From positions 17,440,001 to 17,504,000 of the forward strand of contig NW_027488366.1 in assembly GCF_051014445.1 (NCBI RefSeq): DNA of 64,000 nt, given 5' to 3'. Source of the DNA: Colletes latitarsis (lineage: Eukaryota > Arthropoda > Insecta > Hymenoptera > Colletidae). The notes below the pieces were generated by a model that was not told the DNA's origin, made no database searches, and worked only from the letters and a program-made list of their open reading frames with translations. Shown one piece after another: positions 1-11,600 of this stretch; within the stretch, counting starts at the first letter, position 1, and every line of letters starts with the position of its first letter. The translations under genes were made by a program, and so were the position numbers.

Positions 1-21
1 CAGGGCTAACATAGAGCTAAC

Positions 22-725
22 ATGCGTTATCCTCTAAAATATTGATCCAAACCAGGTTTAATGGACTGTTTCAGCGTGGTACCACACTACTACGTGATTC
101 AAACCAGAAAAAACCCAGGATCTGTTCAACAAGCATGTGAAAAACGCGAAAGTATGAGCCTGATGAGGGCAAATCCCAGACATATCCCAGACCTAACTTG
201 CGTTGTCCTCTAAGATATTGATGGAGACCAGGTTTAATTGACTGTTTCAGTGTTGTACTTCGTTACTACGTGATGCAATCCAGAAAAAGCCCAGGATCTA
301 GCCATCAAGTATGTGAAGAATGCGAAAGTATGAGTCTGATGAGTGAAAATCCCAGGCCTAACCTAGACCTAACATGCGTTATCCTCTAAAATATTGATCC
401 AAACCAGGTTTAATGGACTGTTTCAGCGTGGTACCACACTACTACGTGATTCAAACCAGAAAAAACCCAGGATCTGTTCAACAAGTATGTGAAAAACGCG
501 AAAGTATGAGCCTGATGAGGGCAAATCCCAGACATATCCCAGACCTAACTTGCGTTGTCCTCTAAGATATTGATGGAGACCAGGTTTAATTGACTGTTTC
601 AGTGTTGTACTTCGTTACTACGTGATGCAATCCAGAAAAAGCCCAGGATCTAGCCATCAAGTATGTGAAGAATGCGAAAGTATGAGTCTGATGAGGTCAA
701 ATCCCAGACCATTCCCTGACTTAAC
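22..725 (+). repeat. Dimer duplication at the left edge
   Basis: Bases 22-373 and 374-725 are two copies of a two-monomer unit (352 bp). Both contain 'tgattcaaaccag' in the first monomer. Both have a second monomer that switches from subfamily B ('gatctagccatcaagtatg') to subfamily A ('tgaagaatgcgaaagtatg'), so it is a mosaic. Differences include 'aagcatgtg' against 'aagtatgtg' and the differing last ~30 bases. The same B-to-A switch reappears near 39,555. Confidence 0.9.
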
Positions 726-901
726 TTGCGTTATCCTCTAAAATATTGATCGAAACCAGGTTTAATCGACTGTTTCAGTGCGGTACCACATTACTACGTG
801 ATCCAAACCAGAAAAAACCCAGGATCAGTTCAACAAGTATGTGAAGAATGCGAAAGTATGAGTCTGATGAGTGAGAATCCCAGGGCTAACATAGACCTAA
901 C

Positions 902-1077
902 ATGCGTTATCCTCTAAAATATTCATCGAAACCAGGTTTCATTGACTGTTTCAGTGTGGTACCACATTACTACGTGATCCAAACCAGAAAAAACCCAGGA
1001 TCCGTTCAACAAGTATGTGAAGAATGCGAAAGTATGAGTCTGATGAGTGAAAATCCCAGGCCTAACCTAGACATAAC
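902..1077 (+). repeat. Reference monomer, subfamily A
   Basis: This 176-bp copy is a convenient reference: 61 A, 44 T, 38 C, 33 G (40% G+C). In monomer coordinates the landmarks are the start 'atgcgttatcctctaaaata' (1-20), 'ccaggttt' (31-38), the GGTACC palindrome core (57-62), 'tactacgtgat' (68-78), an A-tract in 'agaaaaaaccc' (85-95), 'ggatccgttcaacaag' (98-113), 'gcgaaag' (125-131) and a telomere-like 'cctaacc' tail (160-166). Subfamily A is defined by 'ccaaaccagaaaaaaccc' and 'gttcaacaagtatgtgaa'. It carries five CpG sites. Confidence 0.95.
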
Positions 1078-1761
1078 ATGCGTTATCCTCTAAAATATTC
1101 ATCGAAACCAGGTTTAATCGACTGTTTCAGTGTGGTATCACACTACTACGTGACCCAAACCAGAAAAAACCCAGGATCTGTTCAACAAGTATGTGAAAAA
1201 CGCGAAAGTATGAGCCTGATGAGGGCAAATCCCAGACCTATCCCAGACCTAACTTGCGTTATCCACTAAAATATTGATCGAAACCAGGTTTAATTGACCG
1301 TTTCAGTGTGGTACCACATTACTACGTGATCCAAACCAGAAAAAACCCAGGATCCGTTCAACAAGTATGTGAAAAATGCGAAAGTATGAGTCTGATGAGT
1401 GAAAATCCCAGGGCTAACCTAGACCTAACATGCGTTATCCTCTAAAATATTGATCGAAACCAGGTTTAATCGACTGTTTCAGTGCGGTACCACATTACTA
1501 CGTGATCCAAACCAGAAAAAACCCAGGATCCGTTCAACAAGTATGTGAAGAATGCGAAAGTATGAGTCTGATCAGTGAAAATCTCAGGCCGTACCTAGAC
1601 CTAACTTGCGTTGTCCTCTAAAATAGTGGTGGAAACCAGGTTTCATTGACTGTTTCAGTGTGGTACTACATTACTACGTGATGCCATCCAGAAAAAGCCC
1701 AGGATCTAGCCATCAAGTATGAGAAATATGCGAAAGAATGAGCCTGATGAGAGCAAATCCC

Positions 1762-1783
1762 AGACCTAACCTAGACCTAACAT
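1762..1783 (+). repeat. 11-bp direct repeat at the monomer end
   Basis: The end of the monomer and the start of the next contain AGACCTAACCT followed at once by AGACCTAACAT, an 11-bp tandem pair. Other copies show the same period with variants, such as 'cagacctatcc' then 'cagacctaact'. The 'cctaac' words resemble degenerate telomere-type hexamers, but no uninterrupted telomeric run is present. Confidence 0.85.
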
Positions 1784-1832
1784 GCGTTATCCTCTAAAAT
1801 ATTGAGCGAAACCGGGTTTAATGGACTGTTTC

Positions 1833-1848
1833 AGTGTGGTACCACACT
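1833..1848. repeat. 16-bp perfect palindrome within a monomer
   Basis: AGTGTGGTACCACACT equals its own reverse complement. It sits at monomer positions ~52-67 in copies that read 'accacactac'. In copies reading 'accacattac' a 12-bp core (TGTGGTACCACA) remains. Other exact 16-bp instances are 8,876-8,891 and 50,247-50,262. Monomers with 'gtggtcccac', 'gttgtacttc' or 'gtgatactac' have lost the symmetry. Confidence 0.93.
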
Positions 1849-4800
1849 ACTTCGTGATCCAAACCAGACAAAACCCAGGATCTGTTCAACAAGAATATGT
1901 GAAAACGCGAAACAGTGAGCCTGATGAGGGCAAATCCCAGACCTAACCTAGACCTAACATGAATTATTCTCTGAAATATTGATCGAAACCAGGTTTAATC
2001 GACTGTTTCAGTGTGGTACCACATTACTACGTGATCCAAACCAGAAAAAACCCAGGATCAGTTCAACAAGTATGTGAGGAATGCGAAAGTATGAGTCTGA
2101 AGAGTGAAAATCCCAGGGCTAACCTAGACCTAACATGCGTTATCCTCTGAAATATTGATCGAAACCAGGTTTAATCGACTGTTTTAGTGTGGTATCACAC
2201 TACTACGTGACCCAAACCAGAAAAAACCCATGATCTGTTCAACAAGTATGTGAAAAACGCGAAAGTATGAGCCTGATGAGGACAAATCCCAGACCTATCC
2301 CAGACATAACTTGCGTTATCCTCTAAAATATTGATCGAAACTAGGTTTAATTGACCGTTTCAGTGTGGTACCTCATTACTACGTGATCCAAACCAGAAAA
2401 AACCCAGGATCCGTTCAACAAGTATGTGAAGAATGCGAAAGTATGAGTCTGATCAGTGAAAATCTCAGGCCGTACCTAGACCTAACTTGCGTTGTCCTCT
2501 AAAATAGTGGTGGAAACCAGGTTTCATTGACTGTTTCAGTGTGGTACTACATTACTACGTGATGCCATCCAGAAAAAGCCCAGGATCTAGCCATCAAGTA
2601 TGAGAAATATGCGAAAGAATGAGCCTGATGAGAGCAAATCCTAGACCTAACCCAGACCTAACATGCGTTATCCTCTAAAATATTTATCAAGACCAGGTTT
2701 AATTGATTGTTTCAGTGTGGTCCCACATTACTACGTGATCCAAGCCAGAAAAAACCCAGGATCCGTTCAACAAGTATGTGAAGAATGCGAAAGTATGAGT
2801 CTGGTGAGTGAAAATCCTAGACCTAACCCAAACCTAACATGCGTTATCCTCTAAAATATTTATCAAGACCAGGTTTAATTGAATGTTTCAGTGTGGTACC
2901 ACATTACTACGTGATACAATCCAGAAAAAGCCCAGGATCTAGCCATCAAGTGTGAGAAATATGCGAAAGAATGAGCCTGATGAGGGCAAATCCTAGACCT
3001 AATCCAGACCTAACATGCGCTATCCTCTAAGATATTGTTCGCAACCAGGTTTAATGGACTGTTTCAGTGTGGTACCACACTACTACGTGATCCAAACCAG
3101 AAAGAACCCGGGATCTGTTCAACAAGTATGTGAAAAACGCGAAAGTATGAGTCTGATGAGGTCAAATCCCAGACCTATCCCAGACTTAACTTGCGTTATC
3201 CTCTAAGACATTGATCGAAACCAGGCTTAATCGACTGTTTCTGCGTGGTACCACATTACTACGTGATCCAAACCAGAAAAAACCCAGGATCCGTTCAACA
3301 TGTATGTGAAGAATGCGAAAGTATGAGTCTGATCAGTGAAAATCTCAGGCCTTACCTAGACCTAACTTGCGTTGTCCTCTAAAATATTGATGGAAACCTT
3401 GTTTCATTGACTGTTTCAGTGTGGTACTACATTACTACGTGATGCAATCTGGACAAAGCCCAGGATCTAGCCATCAAGCATGAGAAATATGCGTAACAAT
3501 GAGCCTGATGACAGCAAATCCCAGACCTATCCTAGACCTAACATGCGTTATCCTCTAAAGTATTGATCGAAACCAGGTTTAATTGGCCGTTTCAGCGAGG
3601 TACCACATTACTACGTGATACAATCCAGAAACAGCCCAGGATCTAGCCATGAAGTATGAGAAATATGCGAAAGTATGAGCCTCATGAGGGCAAATCCTAG
3701 ACCTAACCCAGACCTAACATGCGTTATCCTCTAAAATATTTATCAAGACCAGGTTTAATTGATTGTTTCAGTGTGGTCCCACATTACTACGTGATCCAAA
3801 CCAGAAAAAACCCAGGATCCGTTCAACAAGTATGTGAAGAATGCGAAAGTATGAGTCTGATGAGTGAAAATCCGAGACCTAACCCAGACCTAACATGCGT
3901 TATCCTCAAAAATATTGATCGAAACCAGGTTTAATCGACTGTTTCAGTGTGACATCGCACTACTACATGACCCAAACTAGAAAAAACCAAGGATCTGTTC
4001 AACAAGTATGTGAAAAACGCGAAAGTCTGAGCCTGATGAGGGCAAATCCCGGACCTATCCCAGACCTAACTTGCGTTAACCTCTAAAATATTGATCGAAA
4101 CCAGGTTTAATTGACTGTCTCAGTGTGGTACCACATTACTACGTGATCCAGTCCAGAAATAGCCCAGGATCTAGCCATGAAGTATGAAAAATATGCGAAA
4201 GTATGAGCCTGATATGGGCAAATCCTAGACCTAACCCATACCTAACATGCGTTATCCTCTAAAATATTTATCAAGACCAGGTTTAATTGAATGTTTCAGT
4301 GTGGTACCACATTACTACGTGACACAATCCAGAAAAAGCCCAGGATCTAGCCATCAAGTTTGAGAAATATGCGAAAGAATGAGCCTGATGAGGGCAAATC
4401 CTAGACCTAATCCAGACCTAGCATGTGTTATCCTCTAAGATATTGATAGCAACCAGATTTAATGGACTGTTTCAGTGTGGTACCCCACTACTACGTGATC
4501 CAAACCAGAAAAAACCCAGGATCTGTTCAACAAGTATGTGAAAAACGCGAAAGTATGAGTCTGATGAGGTCAAATCCCAGACCTATCCCAGACTTAACTT
4601 GCGTTATCCTCTAAAATATTGATCGAAACCAGGTTTAATCGACTGTTTCAGCGTGGTACCACATTACTACGTGATACAATCCAGAAACAGTCCAGGATCT
4701 AGCCATGAAGTATGAGAAATATGCGAAAGAATGAGCCTGATGAGAGCAAATCCCAGACCTAACCTAGACCTAACATGAATTATTCTCTAAAATATTGATC

Positions 4801-7429
4801 GAAACCAGGTTTAATTGACTGTTTCAGTGTGGTCCCACATTACTACGTGATCCAAACCAGAAAATAACCCAGGATCTGTTCAAGGAGTATGTGAAGTGTG
4901 CGAAAGTATGAGTCTGATCAGTGAAAATCTCAGGCCTTACCTAGACCTAACTTGCGTTGTCCTCTAAAATAGTGATGGAAACCAGGTTTCATTGACTGTT
5001 TCAGTGTGGTACTACATTACTACGTGATGCCATCCAGAAAAAGCCCAGGATCTAGCCATCAAGTATGAGAAATATGCGAAAGAATGAGCCTGATGAGAGC
5101 AAATCCCAGACCTAACCTAGACCTAACATGAATTTTTCTCTAAAATATTGATCGAAACCAGGTTTAATTGACTGTTTCAGTGTGGTCCCTCATTACTACG
5201 TGATCCAAACCAGAAAAAACCCAGGATCCCTTCAACAAGTATGTGAAGAATGCGAAAGTATGAGTCTGATGAGTGAAAATCCCAGGCCTAACCTAGACCT
5301 AACTTGCGTTATCCCCTAAAATATTCATCGAAACCAGGTTTAATGGACTGCTTCAGTGTGGTACCACACTACTACGTGATCCAAACCAGAAAAAACCCAG
5401 GATCTGTTCAACAAGTATGTGAAAAACGCGAAAGTATGAGCCTGATGAGGGCAAATCCCAGACATATCCCAGACCTAACTTGCGTTGTCCTCTAAGATAT
5501 TCATGGAAACCAGGTTTAATTGACTGTTTCAGTGTGGTCCCACATTACTTCGTGATCCAAACCAGAAAAAACCCAGGATCCGTTCAACAAGTATGTGAAG
5601 AATGCGAAAGTATGAGTCTGATGAGTGAAAATCCCAGGCCTAACCTAGACCTAACATGCGTTATCCTCAAAAATATTGATCGAAACCTGGTTTAATCGAC
5701 TGTTTCAGTGTGGTACCACATTACTATGTGATCCAAACCAGAAAATTACCCAGGATCTGTTCAAGGAGTATGTGAAGAATGCGAAAGTATGAGTCTGATG
5801 AGTGAAAATCCCAGGGCTAACATAGACCTAACATGCGTTATCCTCTAAAATATTGATCGAAACCAGGTTTAATCGACTGTTACAGTGTGGTATCACACTA
5901 CTACGTGACCCAAACCAGAAAAAACCCATGATCTGTTCAACAAGTATGTGAAAAACGCGAAAGTATGAGCCTGATGAGGACAAATCCCAGACCTATCCCA
6001 GACCTAACTTGCGTTATCCTCTAAAATATTGATCGAAACTAGGTTTAATTGACCGTTTCAGTGTGGTACCTCATTACTACGTGATCCAAACCAGAAAAAA
6101 CCCAGGATCCGTTCAACAAGTATGTGAAGAATGCGAAAGTATGAGTCTGATCAGTGAAAATCTCAGGCCTTACCTAGACCTAACTTGCGTTGTCCTCTAA
6201 AATAGTGATGGAAACCAGGTTTCATTGACTGTTTCAGTGTGGTACTACATTACTACGTGATGCCATCCAGAAAAAGCCCAGGATCTAGCCATCAAGTATG
6301 AGAAATATGCGAAAGAATGAGCCTGATGAGTGCAAATCCCAGACCTAACCTAGACCTAACATGAATTTTTCTCTAAAATATTGATCGAAACCAGGTTTAA
6401 TTGACTGTTTCAGTGTGGTCCCTCATTACTACGTGATCCAAACCAGAAAAAACCCAGGATCCCTTCAACAAGTATGTGAAGAATGCGAAAGTATGAGTCT
6501 GATGAGTGAAAATCCCAGGCCTAACCTAGACCTAACACGCGTTATCCTCTAAAATATTGATCGAAACCTGGTTTAACTGACTGTTTCAGTGTTGTACTTC
6601 ATTACTACGTGATGCAATCCAGAAAAAGCCCAGGATCTAGCCATCAAGTATGAGAAATATGCGAAAGAATGAGCCTGATGAGAGCAAATCCCAGGCCTAA
6701 CCTAGACCTAACATGAATTTTTCTCTAAAACATTGATCGAAACCAGGTTTAATTGACTGTTTCAGTGTGGTCCCACATTACTACGTGATCCAAACCAGAA
6801 AAAACCCAGGATCCCTTCAACAAGTATGTGAAGAATGCGAAAGTATGAGTCTGATGAGTGAAAATCCCAGGCCTAACCTAGACCTAACATGAGTTACACT
6901 CTAAAATATTGATCGAAACCAGGTTTAATCGACTGTTTCAGTGTGGTACCACATTACTATGTGATCCAAACCAGAAAATAACCCAGGATCTGTTCAAGGA
7001 GTATGTGAAGTGTGCGAAAGTATGAGTCTGATGAGTGAAAATCCCAGACCTAACCTAGACCTAACATGCGTTATCCTCTAAAATATTTATCAAGACCAGG
7101 TTTAATTGATTGTTTCAGTGTGGTCCCACATTACTACGAGATCCAAACCAGAAAAAACCCAGGATCTGTTCAACATGTATGAGAAATATGCGAAAGAATG
7201 AGCCTGATGAGAGTAAATCCCAGACCTAACCTAGACCTAACATGCGTTATCCTTTAAAATATTTATCAAGACCAGGTTTAATTGATTGTTTCAGTGTGGA
7301 CCCACATTACTACGTGATCCAAACCAGAAAAACCCAGGATCAGTTCAACAAGTATGTGAAGAATGCGAAAGTATGAGTCTGATGAGTGAAAATCCCAGTG
7401 CTAACCTAGACCTAACATGCGTTATCCAC

Positions 7430-8480
7430 TAAAATATTGATCGAAGCCAGGTTTAATCGACTGCTTCAGTGTGGTATCACACTACTACGTGACCCAAACC
7501 AGAAAAAAACCATGATCTGTTCAGCAAGTATGTGAAAAACGCGAAACTGTGAGCCTGATGTGGGCAAATCATAGACCTAACCCAGACCTAAGATGCGTTG
7601 TCCTCTAAAATATTGATGGAAACCAGGTTTCATTGACTGTTTCAGTGTGGTACCACTTTACTACGTGATCCAATCCAGAAATAGCCCAGGATCTAGCCAT
7701 GAAGTATGAGAAATATGCGAAAGTAAGAGCCTGATGAGGGCAAATCCTAGACCTATCCCAGACGTAACTTGCGTTATCCTCTAAAATATTGATCGAAACC
7801 AGGTTTAATTGACTGTTTCAGCGTGGTACCACATTACTACGTGATACAATCCAGAAACAGCCCAGGATCTAGCCATGAAGTATGAGAAATATGTGAAAGT
7901 ATGAGCCTGATGAGGGCAAATCCAAGACCTAACCCAGACCTAACATGCGTTATCCTCTAAAATGTTTATCAAGACCAGGTTTAATTGATTGTTTCAGTGT
8001 GGTCCCACATTAGTACGTGATCCGAACCAGAAAAAACCCAGGATCTGTTCAACAAGTATGTGAAGAATGCGAAAGTATGAGTCTGATGAGGGCAAATCCC
8101 AGACCTAACCTAGACCTAACATGCGTTATCCTCAAGAATATTGATCGAAACCTGGTTTAATCGACTGCTTCAGTGTGGTATCACACTACTACGTGACCCA
8201 AACCAGAAAAAAACCATGATCTGTTCAGCAAGTATGTGAAAAACGCGAAACTGTGAGCCTGATGTGGGCAAATCATAGACCTAACCCAGACCTAAGATGC
8301 GTTGTCCTCTAAAATATTGATGGAAACCAGGTTTCATTGACTGTTTCAGTGTGGTACCACTTTACTACGTGATCCAATCCAGAAATAGCCCAGGATCTAG
8401 CCATGAAGTATGAGAAATATGCGAAAGTAAGAGCCTGATGAGGGCAAATCCTAGACCTATCCCAGACCTAACTTGCGTTG
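7430..8480 (+). repeat. Local 704-bp (4-monomer) duplication
   Basis: The marker string 'cgcgaaactgtgagcctgat' followed by 'gtgggcaaatcatag' occurs at about 7,538 and again 704 bp (4 x 176) later. In both places it is followed by a 'ctaagatgcgttgtcc' monomer with 'taccactttactacg' and then an 'gaaagtaagagcctgatg' tail. The monomers between the two copies are of other types, so the period is four monomers. Confidence 0.85.
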
Positions 8481-8648
8481 TCCTCTAAGATATTGATGGA
8501 AGCCAGGTTTAATTGACTGTTTCAGTGTTGTACTACATTACTACGTGATGCAATCCAGAAAAAGCCCAGGATCTAGCCATCAAGTATGAGAAATATGCGA
8601 AAGAATGATCCTGATGAGAGCAAATCCCAGACCTAACCTAGACCTAAC
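8473..8648 (+). repeat. Reference monomer, subfamily B
   Basis: Subfamily B keeps the 176-bp length and outer landmarks but differs from A through the middle and right half. It has 'gcaatccagaaaaagccc' in place of 'ccaaaccagaaaaaaccc', then 'gatctagccatcaagtatga', 'gaaatatgcgaaagaatg' and 'gagagcaaatccc'. The left part is often 'ttgcgttgtcctctaagata' with 'gttgtactacatt' instead of the GGTACC palindrome. B monomers alternate irregularly with A monomers throughout the window. The next monomer starts exactly at 8,649. Confidence 0.9.
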
Positions 8649-11600
8649 ATGCGTTATCCTCTAAAATATTGAGCGAAACCAGGTTTAATTGACTGTTTCA
8701 GTGTAGTCCCACATTACTACGTGATCCAGACCAGAAAATACCCAGGATCCGTTCAACAAGTATGTGAAGAATGTGAAAGTATGAGTCTGATGAGTGAAAA
8801 TCCCAGGCCTAACCTAGACCTAACATGCGTTATCCTCAAGAATATTGATCGAAACCTGGTTTAATCGACTGTTTCAGTGTGGTACCACACTACTACGTGA
8901 TCCAAACCAGAAAAAACCCAGGATCTGTTCAACAAGTATGTGAAAAACGCGAAAGTATGAGTCTGATGAGGTCAAATCCCAGACCTATCCCAGACTTATT
9001 TTGCGTTATCCTCTAAAATACTGATCGAAACCAGGTTTAATCGACTGTTTCAGTGTGGTACCACATTACTACGTGATCCAAACCAGAAAAAACCCAGGAT
9101 CCGTTCAACAAGTATGTGAAGAATGCGAAAGTATCAGTCTGATGAGCGAAAATCCCCGACCTAACCTAGACCTAACATGCGTTATCCTCTAAAATATTGA
9201 TCCAAACCAGGTTTAATGGAATGTTTCAGGGTGGTACCACACTACTACGTGATCCAAACCAGAAAAAACCCAGGATCTGTTCAACAAGTATGTGAAAAAC
9301 GCGAAAGTATGAGCCTGATGAGGGCAAGTCCCAGGCCTTACCTAGACCTAACTTGCGTTGTCCTCTAAAATAGTGATGGAAACCAGGTTTCATTGACTGT
9401 TTCAGTGTGGTACTACATTACTACGTGATGCAATCCAGAAAAAGCCCAGGATCTAGCCATCAAGTATGAGAAATATGCGAAAGAATGAGCCTGATGAGAG
9501 CAAATCCCAGACCTAACCTAGACCTAACATCAATTATTCTCTAAAATATTGAGCGAAACCAGGTTTAATCGACTGTTTTAGCGTGGTACCACATTACTAC
9601 GTGATACAATCCAGAAACAGCCCAGGATCTAGCCATTAAGTATGAGAAATATGGGAAAGTATGAGCCTGATGAGGGCAAATCCTAGACCTAACCCAAACC
9701 TAACATGCGTTATCCTCTAAAATATTTATCAAGACCAGGTTTAATTGAATGTTTCAGTGTGGTACAACATTACTACGTGAACCAAACCAGACAAAACCCA
9801 GGATCCGTTCAACAAGTATGTTAAAACTGCGACAGTATGACCCTGATGAGGGCAAATCCCAGGCCTAACCTAGACCTAACATGCGTTGTCCTCTAAAATA
9901 TTGATGGAAACCAGGTTTAATTGACTGTTTCAGAGTTGTACTTCATTACTACGTGATGCAATCCAGAAAAAGCCCAGGATCTAGCCATCAAGTATGAGAA
10001 ATATGCGAAAGAATGAGCCTGATGAGAGCAAATCCCAGACCTAACCTAGACCTAACACGAATTATTCTCTAAAATATTGATCGAAACCAGGTTTAATTGA
10101 CTGTTTCAGTGTGGTCCCACATTACTACGTGATCCAAACCAGAAAAAACCCAGGATCCGTTCAACAAGTATGTGAAGAATGCGAAAGTATGAGCCTGATG
10201 AGGGCAAATCCCAGACATATCCCAGACCTAACTTGCGTTGTGCTCTAAAATATTGATCGAAACCAGGTTTAATCGACTGTTTCAGTGTGGTACTACATTA
10301 CTGCGTGATGCAATCCAGAAAAAGCCCAGGATCTGGCCATCAAGTATGAGAAATATGCGAAAGAATGAGCCTGATGAGAGCAAATCCCTGACCTAACCTA
10401 GACCTAACATGAATTATTCTCTAAAATATTGATCGAAACCAGGGTTAATTGACTGTTTTAGTGTGGTCCCACATTACTACGTGATCCAAACCAGAAAAAA
10501 CCCAGGATCCGTCCAACAAGAATGTGAAGAATGCGAAAGTATGAGTCTGATGAGTGAAAATCCCAGGCCTAACCTAAACCTAACATGCGTTCTCCTCCAA
10601 AATATTGATCGAAACCTGGTTTAATCGACTGTTTCAGTGTGGTTCCACATTACTATGTGATCCAAACCAGAAAATAACCCAGGATCTGTTCAACGAGTTT
10701 GTGAAGTGTGCGAAAGTATGAGTCTGTTGAGGTCAAATCCCAGACCTATCCCAGACCTAACTTGCGTTATCCTCTAAAATATTGATCGAAACCAGGTTTA
10801 ATTGACCGTTTCAGTGTGGTACCACATTACTACGTGATCCACACCAGAAAAAACCCAGGATCCGTTCAACAAGTATGTGAAGAATGCGAAAGTATGAGTC
10901 TGATGAGTGAAAATCCCAGACATATCCCAGACCTAACTTGCGTTGTCCTCTAAGATATTGATGGAAACCAGGTTGATTGACTGTTTCAGCGTGGTACCAC
11001 ATTACTACGTGATACAATCCAGAAACAGCCCAGGATCTAGCCTTGAAGTATGAGAAATGTGCGAAAGTAAGAGACTGATGAGGGCAAATCCTAGACCTAT
11101 CCCAGACCTAACTTGCGTTATCCTCTAAAATATTGATCGAAACCAGGTTTAATTGACAGTTTCAGCGTGGTACCACATTACTACGTGATACAATCCAGAA
11201 TCAGCCCAGGATCTAGCCTTGAAATATGAGAAATATGCGAAAGAATGAGCCTGATGAGAGCAAATCCCAGACCTAACCTAGACCTAACATGAATTATTCT
11301 CTAAAATATTGATCGACACCAGGTTTAATTGACTGTTTCAGTGTGGTCCCACATTACTACGTGATCCAAACCAGAAAAAACCCAGGATCCGTTCAACAAG
11401 TATGTGAAGAATGCGAAAGTATGAGTCCGTTCAGTGAAAATCCCAGGCCTAACCTAGATCTAACATGCGTTATCCTCAAAAATATTTATCGAAACCTGGT
11501 TTAATCGACTGTTTCAGTGTGGTACCACATTACTATGTGATCCAAACCAGAAAATAACCCAGGATCTGTTCAACAAGTATGTGAAAAACGCGAAAGTATG

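Noticed and set aside
902..1093. Repeated 63-aa open frames (such as 902-1,093, 20,798-20,989, 54,595-54,786) as a multicopy peptide gene family
   Set aside because: They are the satellite monomer read in one frame. 176 is not a multiple of 3, most copies have an early TGA, the stop is formed by the next monomer, and identical versions follow the block duplications. There is no recognisable domain or promoter.
1441..1470. RNA polymerase III B-box on the minus strand ('ggtttcgatca')
   Set aside because: It resembles GGTTCGANTCC only in part, with mismatches in the core, and there is no A-box at a proper distance nor a tRNA or SINE-like body.
1762..1783. Interstitial telomere
   Set aside because: Only two degenerate 11-bp units are present per monomer. 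There is no run of exact telomeric hexamers or pentamers anywhere.
10811..11017. 68-aa open frame on the minus strand
   Set aside because: It lies wholly in the satellite and is antisense to the monomer. It arises from a local variant and a 'ggttgattgac' change, with no family similarity.
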